Assembly (NCBI GenBank): GCA_034770075.1
Contig: CM068380.1
Coordinates: 84,590,112 to 84,654,111, forward strand
Direction: 5' to 3'
Length of the DNA: 64,000 nucleotides
Source: Aralia elata
Lineage: Eukaryota; Streptophyta; Magnoliopsida; Apiales; Araliaceae
The notes under the pieces were generated by a model, which saw nothing but the letters and a program-made list of their open reading frames with translations, was not told the origin of the DNA and did not search any database. Every line of letters starts with the position of its first letter. Within the stretch, counting starts at the first letter, position 1. Below, piece by piece: positions 48,801 through 59,842 of the stretch. The translations under genes were made by a program, and so were the position numbers.

Positions 48801-50897
48801 GGTCAGTTGCAGAAGCCCATGATCTCTTTGACCCTCAGATAATAGTATATCCCATGACTGCTTTATAGTGTTAAAGCAGCTAGTACTTTCATGCTATGAA
48901 GGTGGTAAAATGAATGTCCAAATCAGTATGTAAATGTCAAAACATTATATGGTCTCACAAAATAAAGGGTGTACCGCTTACGCACTCTAAAGACATTCGA
49001 GACAATATCATAAAACGTTTCTGGTGGTACAATATCTTCGAACTGAAGTAAAGGCGCTGAAGAAGCTAGAGCACCTACTGAAATATGAGGATACTTGAGC
49101 CTCATCCATGCTGCTAACACTGTTTGCATTCACAATGCAAAGAAAATTTCAGTGGATCTCATAACTTGAACACTGAATTGTAGAGTTAGGTGTTGAACAA
49201 TAAATAGTGCACATTGCATTTGAGAAGGTAGAAAGCTGTGTCTTACTTCCACCATATGATCCACCAAACAACACCACGGGGCAAGCCTCAGCAGACAAAT
49301 TTCGTTTGAGGTCAGTGAGCAATACTGCATAATCCGCAAGTGCTTGTTCCGCTGTTAGATAGGATAAAGTAGTAGCATTCTTATATGCCTCACCACTACT
49401 TCCATAAGGCATAGACTCCCCATAGTATCGATGCTGCCAATCAAATTCTTAAGTTCCAGTTAGCATTTGAACAAAAAGCTAAAAACTTGCATTTACATAC
49501 CTAATATCACTCTTTAAGGAATTGCAACAGTCAGTTATGTGATTTAGCAACAAAAAAAAAAACAGTCAGTTATGTGAATTAAATAGGAGGTGATCATTAA
49601 GAAATTGAATTGATGCACATACTTTGGCCCCATTTATTAAAGATTATTTTTTACAAGATTATTATTTATAGCTAAATAAGCTAGTCCTGTTGGCTGTTAC
49701 AACTTATTAAATAAGTTAAAAGTCAGACTATAGCTTAAGGTAGACAGTTAAGACACAATTTACAAGTTGCTTGCTGTTGATAGTCAAATTATTGTATTAT
49801 ACAATCAATTCAATGAATTTTCTGAATTTCTGACTCTCAGACATAGTCAATAAAACTCATAATATCTTGTCATAATCTCACACAAGTTCAATAAACTTGC
49901 AACATTTGTCATAATCTCAAACAAATTCAGTAAAACTCGTAATATCTTGATTATAATACCCAACTCTGATTTATGACAAATGGGCCTAGTATTAGTGCAA
50001 CCATTTTAGGCTAAAATTTATTTTTTTTAGTGTTTTTTTTTGGGGGAAGGGGGGTTGAGCAAATGCTCTTTTATTGACAAGAACTACAACTAATGCTGAA
50101 TTATTGTTACCCCTTATACTAACTAGTTAACTGCACACACACACTAAGTGTGTGATTTAATTTTGAGGATAAGAGAGTGTAAGAGAGAATAAGAGAATTA
50201 AAAGGGATGGAAGGTTAGAAAAGGAAACAAAGAAAAGCTTCACATAATTGTTTACACCAAATTAACTGTCAAAGTTTTCCTCCCGCTTTATAGATAGATA
50301 GAATAGAATTTAATTGAGCAAGCAAAATTTTGTCTCTGTATCAATTATAAATGCAATCCTCAAGAGCAATCCTGATTGTTGGATCAATGTTGTGTCTTAG
50401 TAATGGCAGGGATACACAAACAAATACATACACACAGTCCCACACACACACACACATATTATATTTATCTCTATTTATAAAGCGGGTATACATAAACAGG
50501 GATACTTTACTTCGGGGAAGATGACCATGGCGCCGAAGCGGGGAGCGAGTTCCCAGACGAAGCCAGTGTTCTCAGCGAACCAGTCAATGTAGCCTTCATT
50601 GCCGCAGTAGAAGAAGATGGGGCCGGCTTTAGCTGGACCCACCCAGTGTTCGTAGCTGATGAGGTACCGCTGCCGGAATTTGGGAAGATCGGCGAAGCTG
50701 AAGTGGTCCAGAGTCTGGTCAAAATACCGGGTCTCGTATCGGTACTTTTGCAGGGGTTTTTTGAGGTGAGAGAATTTGCCCAGAAATCGGGGGGCCCGTT
50801 TAGATGATCGACTTCGAAAACCAGCCGCGGATTCCCATGAGAGAGAAAATAGAAAGAGGATAGAGAGAAGAATGAGAAATGATCGTCCGTTGCCCAT
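45832..50897 (-). CDS. Lysosomal Pro-Xaa carboxypeptidase-like serine peptidase (family S28)
   Basis: S28 peptidases are secreted or vacuolar serine peptidases that cleave after proline. Ten exons: 50897-50511, 49433-49247, 49119-48986, 48893-48781, 48617-48494, 47589-47440, 47302-47147, 46847-46768, 46685-46636 and 45968-45832; 505 residues. A signal peptide is clear (LILLSILFLFSLSWESAAG, about 1-26). Next come YFDQTLDHFSF, PIFFYCGNEG, HRYYGESMPYG and the nucleophile motif VVLFGGSYGGMLAAW (Ser about 188). The acid lies in NGLLDPWSGG (Asp about 438) and the His in GAHHIDLR (463/464), so the triad is complete. NAT, NLS and NYT sites suggest N-glycosylation. Length fits the family. Exon 3 has a pair of possible donors 4 nt apart. 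Exon 1 is noticeably GC-richer than the rest. Confidence 0.95.
46135..46176. repeat. 21-bp tandem duplication in a peptidase intron
   Basis: CTGGCATATAGTGGATGCTTC occurs twice back to back (46135-46155, 46156-46176) in the intron between exons 9 and 10. The copies are identical. Confidence 0.95.
47871..48130 (-). pseudogene. Possible LINE reverse-transcriptase C-terminal relic in a peptidase intron
   Basis: In the intron between exons 5 and 6 the minus strand reads, in shifting frames, FWREALYVCNLFSSLGIWNE and then LASLCAFVMGTIRG and FESDLCRD, followed by stop codons. The wording (IW-ERN-like, SL-A-like, SDLCRDW-like) resembles the zf-RVT tail of plant L1-type LINEs. It is degenerate, with frameshifts, and the sense strand matches the host gene. 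No poly(A) end was identified, so the assignment is tentative. Confidence 0.4.
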
Positions 50898-50925
50898 AGT
50901 ATTAATTAGTATAGGACACCGTCGA

Positions 50926-50951
50926 AGCAGCAGCAGCAGCAGCAGCAGCAG
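50926..50951. repeat. (AGC)n repeat in the S28 peptidase 5' UTR region
   Basis: AGC repeats lie about 30-55 bp upstream of the ATG at 50897. On the transcript strand they read GCT. Their position suggests the 5' UTR. Confidence 0.85.
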
Positions 50952-51048
50952 AATGAGTTGAGATTGTACTGTGGCAGTGTAGTGTTTGTATGTTGGGCAA
51001 AAAGTTTGGGTGGTTTTGGATTAATGGAATGGGTCAATTAATCCATTC

Positions 51049-51358
51049 CAGGGGTGAAAGTGAATGAATCGAGTCGGTTGAGTATGGAGTTGTTTATATT
51101 TAGTTCATAAAATTTATTAAGTATAAAATAAAATTTGATTGAGACTCGTTTAAAATTGAGCCTCATTTCGAATCGAGTCCGAACAGTTTCAACTTTTCGA
51201 ACGAATATGATTCGAGTATCAATAAAAAATTATAATTTGAAGATATTCGAGTAATTTGTCGAACTTTAAAATTTGTTCATATTTAAATCATTTATATTTC
51301 GAGTCGAATTCGAATTGAACTTTTAGTCGAGCGAGTACAAATCAAATTTACGGCATTA
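51049..51358. mobile_element. Degenerate hAT-like element
   Basis: The left end CAGGGGTGAAAG and the right end (reverse complement TAATGCCGTAAATT) are weak inverted ends. The flanking 8-mers ATCCATTC and ATCTATAC differ at two positions. The interior shares CGAGTCGAATTCGA with the better-preserved element at 53436-54088, which is the main reason for the call. Confidence 0.4.
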
Positions 51359-51366
51359 ATCTATAC

Positions 51367-51906
51367 TACTAAAATAAAAATAAAAATAAAAAGATGATAA
51401 AATGGTAAACTTAAAAGCTTTCTACTATTGTCTTTTCTAACTTAATTTAAGTTTTTTCTCCTTTCTTTGCATCCAAAATCAGAAACACAAAGTTCATACT
51501 CACTTTTCACCTTAAAACTTTTTTGGAAAAAAACATTTTTACAAAATTAAAAAACAGGGGAAAATGGCCATGAGATAATCACCTTCAAATCCCAAGAACC
51601 CTTAATTGCCTATTCTAATCTAGGATGAATATCGAGTAGCTTCCAGGTTTTTTAACTCAATAATAATCCCAACTCCAACTTTATTTTGAAACTTTTAAAC
51701 CATGAAAAAGAAGATGTTCTGTTCGACAGCAAGGAGAATGGTTAAAAGAGAAATAATAGGATAAACTGGGCCAATTTATTCCAACTAATTATTGGACCCT
51801 TGATTAAATTTTACTTATTTAATAGTAGAACGGTATCAAAGAGGGAAATAATAGGATAAACAGATAAATTAAGAAAACAGCAAATTAAATTAAATTAAAT
51901 ATGGAG

Positions 51907-51946
<40 letters not shown>

Positions 51947-52516
51947 CACAGGTGAAAATCAAACCCCATGCCATGTTTACATTCCACATGCAACCTGATG
52001 TTCTTCACTTTCTTAAATCTTAGTAGTTTCTAATAGCATAATGTTAAAACGTGTGAAAAGTTTCCTAATTCTATTTCATTCATGCATTGAATCTGATCAC
52101 ACTAGGTAAATATCAATATCTCAACAAAAAAAAATAAAAAAATTGTAGATAGTTTTGTGGGATACTGATCATTTTTATTAAAAATTACAATGATGAAAGA
52201 TATCTCGCATAAATTAATATACTACTATTCTTTTAAATCGAATAATTTTTATTTATAACTCATGATATATTTGAGTGATGGATTAAGGATATTTTGTTAA
52301 ATTTTTCGGATTAAGAATGAAGTACCTATAATATATATGAACAAATAAGACCACCCTTTTATCTTACATGGGCTGTAATTTAATGATCGAAAGTAGATAA
52401 CATATAGTTATACACAATGGGTCAGAGCCCACTTTCCGATACTAAGGTTGGTCTGCCATCCATCCCCACTATGGAAAATTAAAATTCAAGTGAAAAATCC
52501 CATCGTAGTAACTAAC
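51367..52516. other. Gene-free AT-rich region
   Basis: It contains a TA run at about 51908-51945. No gene is recognised. Confidence 0.5.
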
Positions 52517-52518
52517 TA

Positions 52519-53316
52519 CGATAGAACCTCTATAAATTAATATTGTTAAGACTAAATTTTTTTATTAATTTAGAGAGTTATTATTTAATTGATAAATTAA
52601 TAATTTATTAATTTAAAGAGTGTTTTTCTATTCGGCGAACATAAATTTAATTACATTAAAATTATTGCATTTTATTGATATTTATATCATACTTTTTTTG
52701 ATACAATGTATCATACTTATTAAATTAATGTAATAATAGAATTCATCGTAAGTGATATTAATTATTTTTAATAATTAAATAATGTTCATTGTATCAACTT
52801 TTCAAATTACATTCACATTTTATTTCAAAAAAAATTATATTCACATTAAGTTTAATTAATTTGTATATATAGGTTCATTGTACTAGAATTTAATACATTC
52901 CATGTATGATGATAAAGAGAACTACTATATAAATATCAACAAAAATTCTTCAAATCATACTCAACAATGGCTTCTCAAGTTTTTATTATAATTCGAAAAT
53001 GCAACACCTGAACTTTTGGACGCAATGAGAAAAATTAAGGATGAAATTCAATTAGATTTGAATTTCAAGACAAAACAAACGAGAATAGAATCATATTTTA
53101 CAAGATTACCCTAGATATATTTGTAATTTAAAAGAATTATTAATTTATGATTTTGATGGGACCATATATTTATATAAGGGTCTTTTTAAAAATTATTATT
53201 TTATGATTTTATCAAAATTATTAATTTATCCCATTAGCCCAAGTCGGGACTGAAAAAAAATATTATTTTAGAGAAATTATTAATTTATCGAGTATTAATT
53301 TATAGAGGTTCTACCG
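52519..53316. mobile_element. pogo/Emigrant-like Tc1-mariner element (798 bp)
   Basis: The left end CGATAGAACCTCTATAAATT and right end reverse complement CGGTAGAACCTCTATAAATT match the terminal inverted repeat I know from Emigrant/Lemi1-type pogo elements (CAGTAAAACCTCTATAAATT). TA duplications lie at 52517-52518 and 53317-53318. The ends continue with TTAATAA-rich subterminal repeats. A coding relic is at 52992-53114. Confidence 0.88.
52992..53114 (+). pseudogene. Remnant of a pogo-like transposase C terminus
   Basis: Forty in-frame codons end in TAG at 53112-53114 and contain ELLDAMRKIKDEIQLDL and KTKQTRIESYF. An upstream stop (TAA at 52989-52991) closes the frame. The position inside a pogo-type element and the charged composition suggest the transposase tail. 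The DDE core is absent. The family link comes from context more than from sequence. Confidence 0.45.
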
Positions 53317-53435
53317 TAATAGTTAATCATTCAATTAATCAATGATACAATATAATTGCCATCTTTTATTCAAAAAATTAACTACTTATTAGCAATTTAC
53401 TAAGAAATTATGTCATGGGAGGGTTCCTCTAATCT

Positions 53436-54088
53436 TAAGGCTGTAAACGAGCAGCGCAGTTCGGGCTCGATTCGGGCTCGACTCGAAAAAATACGAGCAA
53501 GACTCGGATTCGTTAAAAATATGATCAAAATCTGAGCATAAAAAAATAGTTCGAATAAAAATACGAGTAGAATCTGAGCAAAGTTATACTCGACTCGTTT
53601 AAGATTCAAACTACTCGAATTCTCGATTGTGATTCGATACATTCTCGATTGATACAAATTCGATTAGATACTCGATACATTCTCTTATAATATATACAAA
53701 ATTAAATCAAATTGGGATAATTAATTATTATTATTTTGTTTTGTTTTTAATTTTAATTGTGATTTTATTTTTGTAAAGTGTAATAGTAAATATATTTTCT
53801 CATTTCTAAGTAAAATAACAAATTTAATTTATAATTATATTTATTTTAAAGCTAATTATTATGTGGAAACTCGAATTCGAGCTTGAATTTGAAGCTCGCG
53901 AGTAGTTTTAATATAATTCGATTCGAGTCGGATCAAATTCGAGTAATAAATATTCGAGTCGAGTCGAATCTGAGCAGAAATTTTCAAATATAATTTGAAT
54001 TCGAGTCGAATTCGAGTACGAATTTAACTTTTCGAGTCAAATTCGAGTAGCTCTCTGTTCGCTTCGGCTCGACTTGTTTACACCGTTA
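53436..54088. mobile_element. Non-autonomous hAT element with exact 8-bp TSD
   Basis: A 653-bp element has inverted ends TAAGGCTGTAAACGAGC and, from the right, TAACGGTGTAAACAAG. It is flanked by TCTAATCT at 53428-53435 and 54089-54096. Subterminal regions are packed with CTCGA/TCGAG words (GGGCTCGATTCGGGCTCGAC; CGAGTCGAATTCGAGT), typical transposase-binding repeats in hAT MITEs. No transposase is present. Confidence 0.9.
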
Positions 54089-54096
54089 TCTAATCT

Positions 54097-55192
54097 ACAA
54101 TCTTAGTAATTATGTTACATATTTAACATTTTTTACTCTTAGCATGCACATACACTAGCGTAAGCGATATAATTTATTTATCCTCGAATCCTTATCGATC
54201 TTAGTTAATAAGTACACTTGAGTGTAAAAATGAAATTTACTAGTATTTGCCCAATCGGGGTCTTGTCCCCTCAGTTGTATCCACTAAAGAAACGTTATTA
54301 TTCTTGATAGTTTAACTTATACGTATCCATTTATCACTTCTCATACTTGATTTTCACTAATTAAGTTTTGGTATAAACTATTAGAGGTTATAACAAACCA
54401 GACATTAGTAATTAGCGTGCAAGCTGCAATAAGTTAAGCATATGACACTCTGAATGCAGATGATATCTATACAAATGAATTTTATATCTCCTACAATGAA
54501 GTAGCACATGAGTGGATATATAAGAATCCAAATATGTCGAATCACTCATGTTATGATCTTCTACATCATAGGTCTTCCCGTTCTCTCATTTGACTTATGT
54601 TTTTCATGTAACATTCAGACCGAATGACCATATAAAATTATGAGAATATATGCCACAACGGCACAAGTCTAAGGAGCTATTGAGTAGGAGTTTCAATCAG
54701 AGTGAGAAATTATTCTGGACTCAAATTTTTTTTTTTTTTTTAAGGCCCATCAATAACGTTTTACATTTTCAACAAAACTGAGAATTGTTTGAATTTGAAA
54801 ATAATTGTTAGGAATACTCCTTATGTTACTTGGTAGTGGTAGCATTACTCAAATGAGTCAAATCAAGGGGACTGATTTATGCTCAAAGAAACTTAAATTA
54901 CTTAAGAAAATGAACTTAATTTTTCAAAAATACTAAAGAAGAAAACCAAAACCAATTTAGTCGGAAAGATTCAAAGAATTAGAATTTTTTTATTTATTCG
55001 CGCGTATACAGGTATATCGACGGCTGAAAGTCACCCTTATGTCTAAAGAAATGCGTCAAGTCACTTTTTTCTTGGTTGAGGGTAAAATGCACTTATCCTA
55101 ACAACCATTGTTTCTGTCCACATAAACATTACGTAGATACACCATTAAGATTAGTATAAAGTTGTTAAATTTAAAAAATAAAATAAAAAGAT

Positions 55193-55230
<38 letters not shown>

Positions 55231-56468
55231 ATATTCTAAAAGTTCTAAAATTAGAGATACAATTTAACTTTTGAAGTCAAACGACGACATATTAAACTTC
55301 AAATTGATGTGAATTTTTTTAGTTGATACAATTATTATAATTGTGTAGTATATAACAAAAACTATTAATCACAAAATTTATTTTATTCTAAACTTTTACG
55401 AGTCATATCAATTTTAAAATTTAATATGTCGTCGTTTGAAATCAAAAATCAAATTAGATTTTTAATTTTGAAACGAAGAAGTATAATATAATATAACTAA
55501 ACTTAATTATAAGAATGAAAGGAGAAGAGAATGTGCGACACATTTTCAAGTTGATGTCAACATGTCCCCCATTATACTTGAGTAAAGATAGATATCCATG
55601 TCATGAGAACTTAATAAACTAATTAGAACCTACCTTATATAAAGAGCCTTCAGTCCTAGCTAGTGCCTAAGATCAGACAAAAATATACGAAGGAAGAAAA
55701 TAGTAAAAAGAAAAAGGAAAAGGAAAATTTCTGGCTTAAGAGTTACTATATAGAGGCTGCGTTTGGACCACTTAGACTCAGGATAACCATACGTACAAAA
55801 GAAAAGCAACAAGATCATAAAAGATCGATCGGCTACACATAATTTCTTCATCAAAAAGGATACACATTTTTTTCTTTGGATGATATTTTTCTTTTCCGAT
55901 CGAGAAGATAATGGTAATTCATGTCATCCACCAATAGTTTCACAAACTAACTTTTAGAGGAAGATAGGGTCATTATATTTTTCTCCCCTCAAAAATAACT
56001 TATAGAGGAAGGACCCATAAAGACATACTATAATTTTGTTGGTATATAATTTAAGTTTCCTTGGTTAAGTTTCGCTAGTCGTCTTTATACATTATTGTTT
56101 TTTCCCCCAAAATGAGAATTATATTCTTGTTTTTTGATTTCTAGTTCAACTATCAAGATTGTATATAAAGCCCATTAATTAGGCACAAATTTGTTGGATA
56201 ATTTGTTGAATTATTATTATTGTTATACTAATATTATAATAATAGTTACTACTATTGTTTTTTATTAAAGCGGTCAATTAATAAAATGAGAATGGTGAGT
56301 AGGAAGGCATTGAGTTGGGGTTGGACCCCATATGCCATAACTTTGTGCCCCAAATAGAACCGGCAAGACTTCAACTGTATCTTGCTCCTTACCCCCCAAC
56401 TACCTAGTCAATTTTGGCTATGCTAGCTAATTATAAGCTACCTCCTCAATACTACTACTATTTAATTT

Positions 56469-56502
<34 letters not shown>

Positions 56503-57598
56503 CATATATATATATATATTGATGTTGAGAAGTCATTGAGCAAATAAATAAGTGGAAGAATGAGATGGAGGAGGGTGTTACGTTATTTTCCCTTCGACTT
56601 TTAAACGCAAGCAATGATGCTTGCTTTTGAAACCCTCCCCCAACCAAAGTCCAACAAAAATCTCATAAAGTTTTCTCATTTTTACTTTATTGGAAAAGTC
56701 GGTGGCTTTGGATCATGGATGATGCCCCTTCACGCTTGCTAAATCAAATCACACATGGAATATTACATATATATAATCGATTTGATATATATATATACAC
56801 ACACACATCAAATACATACGTGATACATATCTCTGACTTAGACCCTTGTCCAACCATCCCATCTGCCAGTGGCACTTGCCAAACCATTTTTCACATTTAT
56901 TTTCTTGGATATTTCTCATATATTATAAAGGGTCCTCTTGATATTTGTCCTAAAGTCACATGTTAAGCACACAATTTAAGGGTATATTTTTTTGAACGAT
57001 GTGTATATTCCATTAAACTTGGTGCAAATACAAAAATTAATAGAATATGTACACAATTCAAAAAAATATAAAACAAGAGGATATGGAAAAATTCGTATTA
57101 TATATAACCTTTCTTTGTATCTCCCCCTCCCCCACATCAAGTCCATTTTATGAACCACAGAGTTTACATATTTCTATAGTACCTGAATTTCTTTCTTAGT
57201 ACTTCCTCTATTCTAACGTAAGCAAATTTATGAAATTCAAAATTAATATTTAATTTAAAACATATAAATATGGTTCTCACTTGTCTTCCTCCGTAATCAC
57301 ATAAAGAATTTTACTTGTTTAAGAATATATGCATTTGTTCTATATTTACCTATAAAATTATTGAGTGCTAAATTTAAATTCGATGTCATGGTAATATAAT
57401 TATAACGATAAATTTAAAGATTATGTGTCATTTCAAAACTAAAATTCTTTTTTGTTTTTTGAAACAAAGGGATTATAACACTTTTAAAATTAGTTTATAA
57501 TTATTATAATTTGTGTACTATAATAATAATACTTTCACGGAATTTACTGTGTAAGAGTCGCATGATACTATTTGTTATTCATTGAAGCCATGGGGAGC
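54097..57598. other. Gene-free AT-rich region
   Basis: No gene is recognised. It contains a TA run at about 55197-55223, a foldback listed separately (55235-55485) and CT/TA runs near 56469-56518. A weak MITE-like start (ACTTCCTCTATTC) lies near 57200. Confidence 0.5.
55235..55485. mobile_element. Small inverted-repeat MITE
   Basis: The left arm (near 55270) has TCAAACGACGACATATTAAA and the right arm (near 55420) its near-perfect inverse. Flanking segments (CAATTTAACTTTTGA and its inverse, CAAATTGATGTGA and its inverse) also pair. The outer ends are degenerate and no target duplication is read. Confidence 0.6.
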
Positions 57599-57606
57599 AC
57601 TGGAGC

Positions 57607-58091
57607 TAGGGGTGCTCAAAAAATTCGGTTTTTTCGGTTTTTTACCGAACCGGTTGATACCGGTACCGGCGGTACCGGTTTTTTTTGGTACCGGTTTTTT
57701 CGGTATTTTAACACTTTTCGGTACCGGTAGTGGTAAGGGATTTTCTGAATTCGGTACAAACCGAAATACCGAAATATATAATTATTATTATTAATTATAT
57801 ACATATATATAAATTTTAATTATTATTAAATAATAATTATTATTAATTATATATTTAATTATTGTTAATATATATAAAAAAAATTATTTAATTATTATTA
57901 ATAATTATATATATTATCATGCGGTATTACCGATAACCGAACCGAAAAAACCGGTACCGATTTTGTACCGAACCGGTACCGAAACCGGTAATTCGGTACC
58001 GGTACCGATTCTTAGTTTTTCGGTATTTTTGGATCGGTACCGATTCGGTATTTTTGGTACCGGTTCGATTTTTTAGCGATGAGCACCCCTA
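57607..58091. mobile_element. hAT MITE rich in CGGTACCG words
   Basis: A 485-bp element has ends TAGGGGTGCTCA and, from the right, TAGGGGTGCTCATC. The flanking 8-mers ACTGGAGC (57599-57606) and ACCGGAGC (58092-58099) differ at one base. Both arms are filled with CGGTACCG, CCGGTA and TTTTTCGG words around an AT-rich centre of TTATTA repeats. Ends and duplication length fit hAT. Short ORFs in it are artefacts. Confidence 0.88.
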
Positions 58092-58860
58092 ACCGGAGCA
58101 CATCGCAAGTATCATTTATACCAAATATTATAGTGATCATTAGATTTGGACCTGTTGAGCCAGTTCATGATCATCAGTTCTGCACTTTGGTTGGATAATG
58201 ACTGATTCAACTCCACTAACTTAAAAAAAATACTAAAAATTATATAAACAAACACGCCAGCCATTGTACGTACATGTTCAGTTAGATCTTCTCTTTGTTT
58301 ATGTGCCAATATTCTATTTATGTTATGCTATACCTGCCTTGCTAATTAACATATATGACTAACTCGAATATAATCTTGGTGTTAGCTAGAATTAAGATTT
58401 TAACGAAAAAGTAAAATAAATAATCCTCCGTTTAACATCTTGGGATGAAGCAATTCTAGTTTGATAACTCTCTTTAGGTTCAAAATCACTTTTAGCTTCA
58501 GAAATTAAGAATTTATATTGTTTAACTTAAATATTTTTGACAAAAGTACAAAATAAAAAATTTATCCTTAAATTATTTCATAAAAAAAATTAAATACCAT
58601 ACATTATTTAATACTATATATATATATATATAAAAATTATATAAAGAGAAGAATTAAAGTGGTCTTTTTTAAGTTTCAGCAAAGCAATCCAATAGAGTAG
58701 AAGAAAAGTGGAGGGCATTAATCATGGGAACACCAAGTAGGCAACAATGGTCGGATGACCGTAAAGCAAGGAGCAATTACAGAATTTCAAATTATTATTA
58801 TTAATTTTTAGAAATAAAAAAGGATAATAAAAAGATAAAAAGAAAAAAGAAAAAAAAAAG

Positions 58861-58888
58861 GAGGGAGGGAGGGAGGGAGGGAGGGAGG
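58861..58888. repeat. (GGGA)n microsatellite
   Basis: Seven units of the tetranucleotide, preceded by an A-rich tract. Confidence 0.95.
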
Positions 58889-59645
58889 ACAAAGAACAAA
58901 ATAGTAGAAACCTTATCCGTCTAAAAAGTTCTGCCCCTCCATCATTGCCAACTTCTACGCTCCATAATCATCAATCCCCCACGGAATCACATGCCCTATC
59001 ACCCTAAATCATTTGTGGGTCCTCTCTTGTCTCTATTACCCCTTCCTACCCCCTTCCTTATTTGACACGTGTGGGCATCCATATTTAAATAAAATATTCT
59101 GGGTATTTCCCATCCGTACTACTGTTTCAGGCTGATCCCCAACCTTTCCTTCACATTATTACAATTTTCTTTCATTATTGTCCTCCTCCTCAGAAATATA
59201 TATGAGAATCCTCTGAGTGCTTTGTCCTTTAAATTTATTTATTATTTAAGATATTAAGATTAATTTATGATATATTTTTAGAAGGAATTTAGTAGAACTA
59301 ATTCATTTATTGTATTTTATTTATTTATTATTTATTTTTGAAGCAGATCGATCGGAGGAGTATTTAGTTAGATTATGCATGCATGGATGCATGCATGCAA
59401 ACAAATATAAGGGATCAGAAAATAACTTGTTAGAATTTTTTTTTTAAATATGTTTAGTACGTAGCGTTACAATAAAAACTGTATCTATCATTATTATTCT
59501 TGCATTGGAATGCATTCGGAGAAAAAAATAAAGCGCATTTAGGATCTACCTTAAAGAATTATAATGAAAATAAGTATATAGATGAATCATCTCGGACACG
59601 TACGATATATATCAATATAAATTACATGAGCATGCATTTATTTTA

Positions 59646-59842
59646 GAATAATGTTACAGACACAAACTATTCTATAAACATTTTACAAATTGCTGATGTG
59701 ATATATTCTCATATGACATTTTTAAAAACTAAAATACCATGTCATATAAAATTCTGTCATATAAGAGTATACCACATCAGCAATTTGTAAAATATTTGTA
59801 GAATGAGATGGAATATTTCCGTAGATGGTGTATTATTCTTAT
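59646..59842. mobile_element. Small MITE-like foldback
   Basis: The left end AGAATAATGTTACAG and inner segment ATTTTACAAATTGCTGATGT are mirrored by ACATCAGCAATTTGTAAAAT and ATTATTCT at the right. The arms pair over most of about 200 bp. The target duplication is not clear. Confidence 0.65.
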
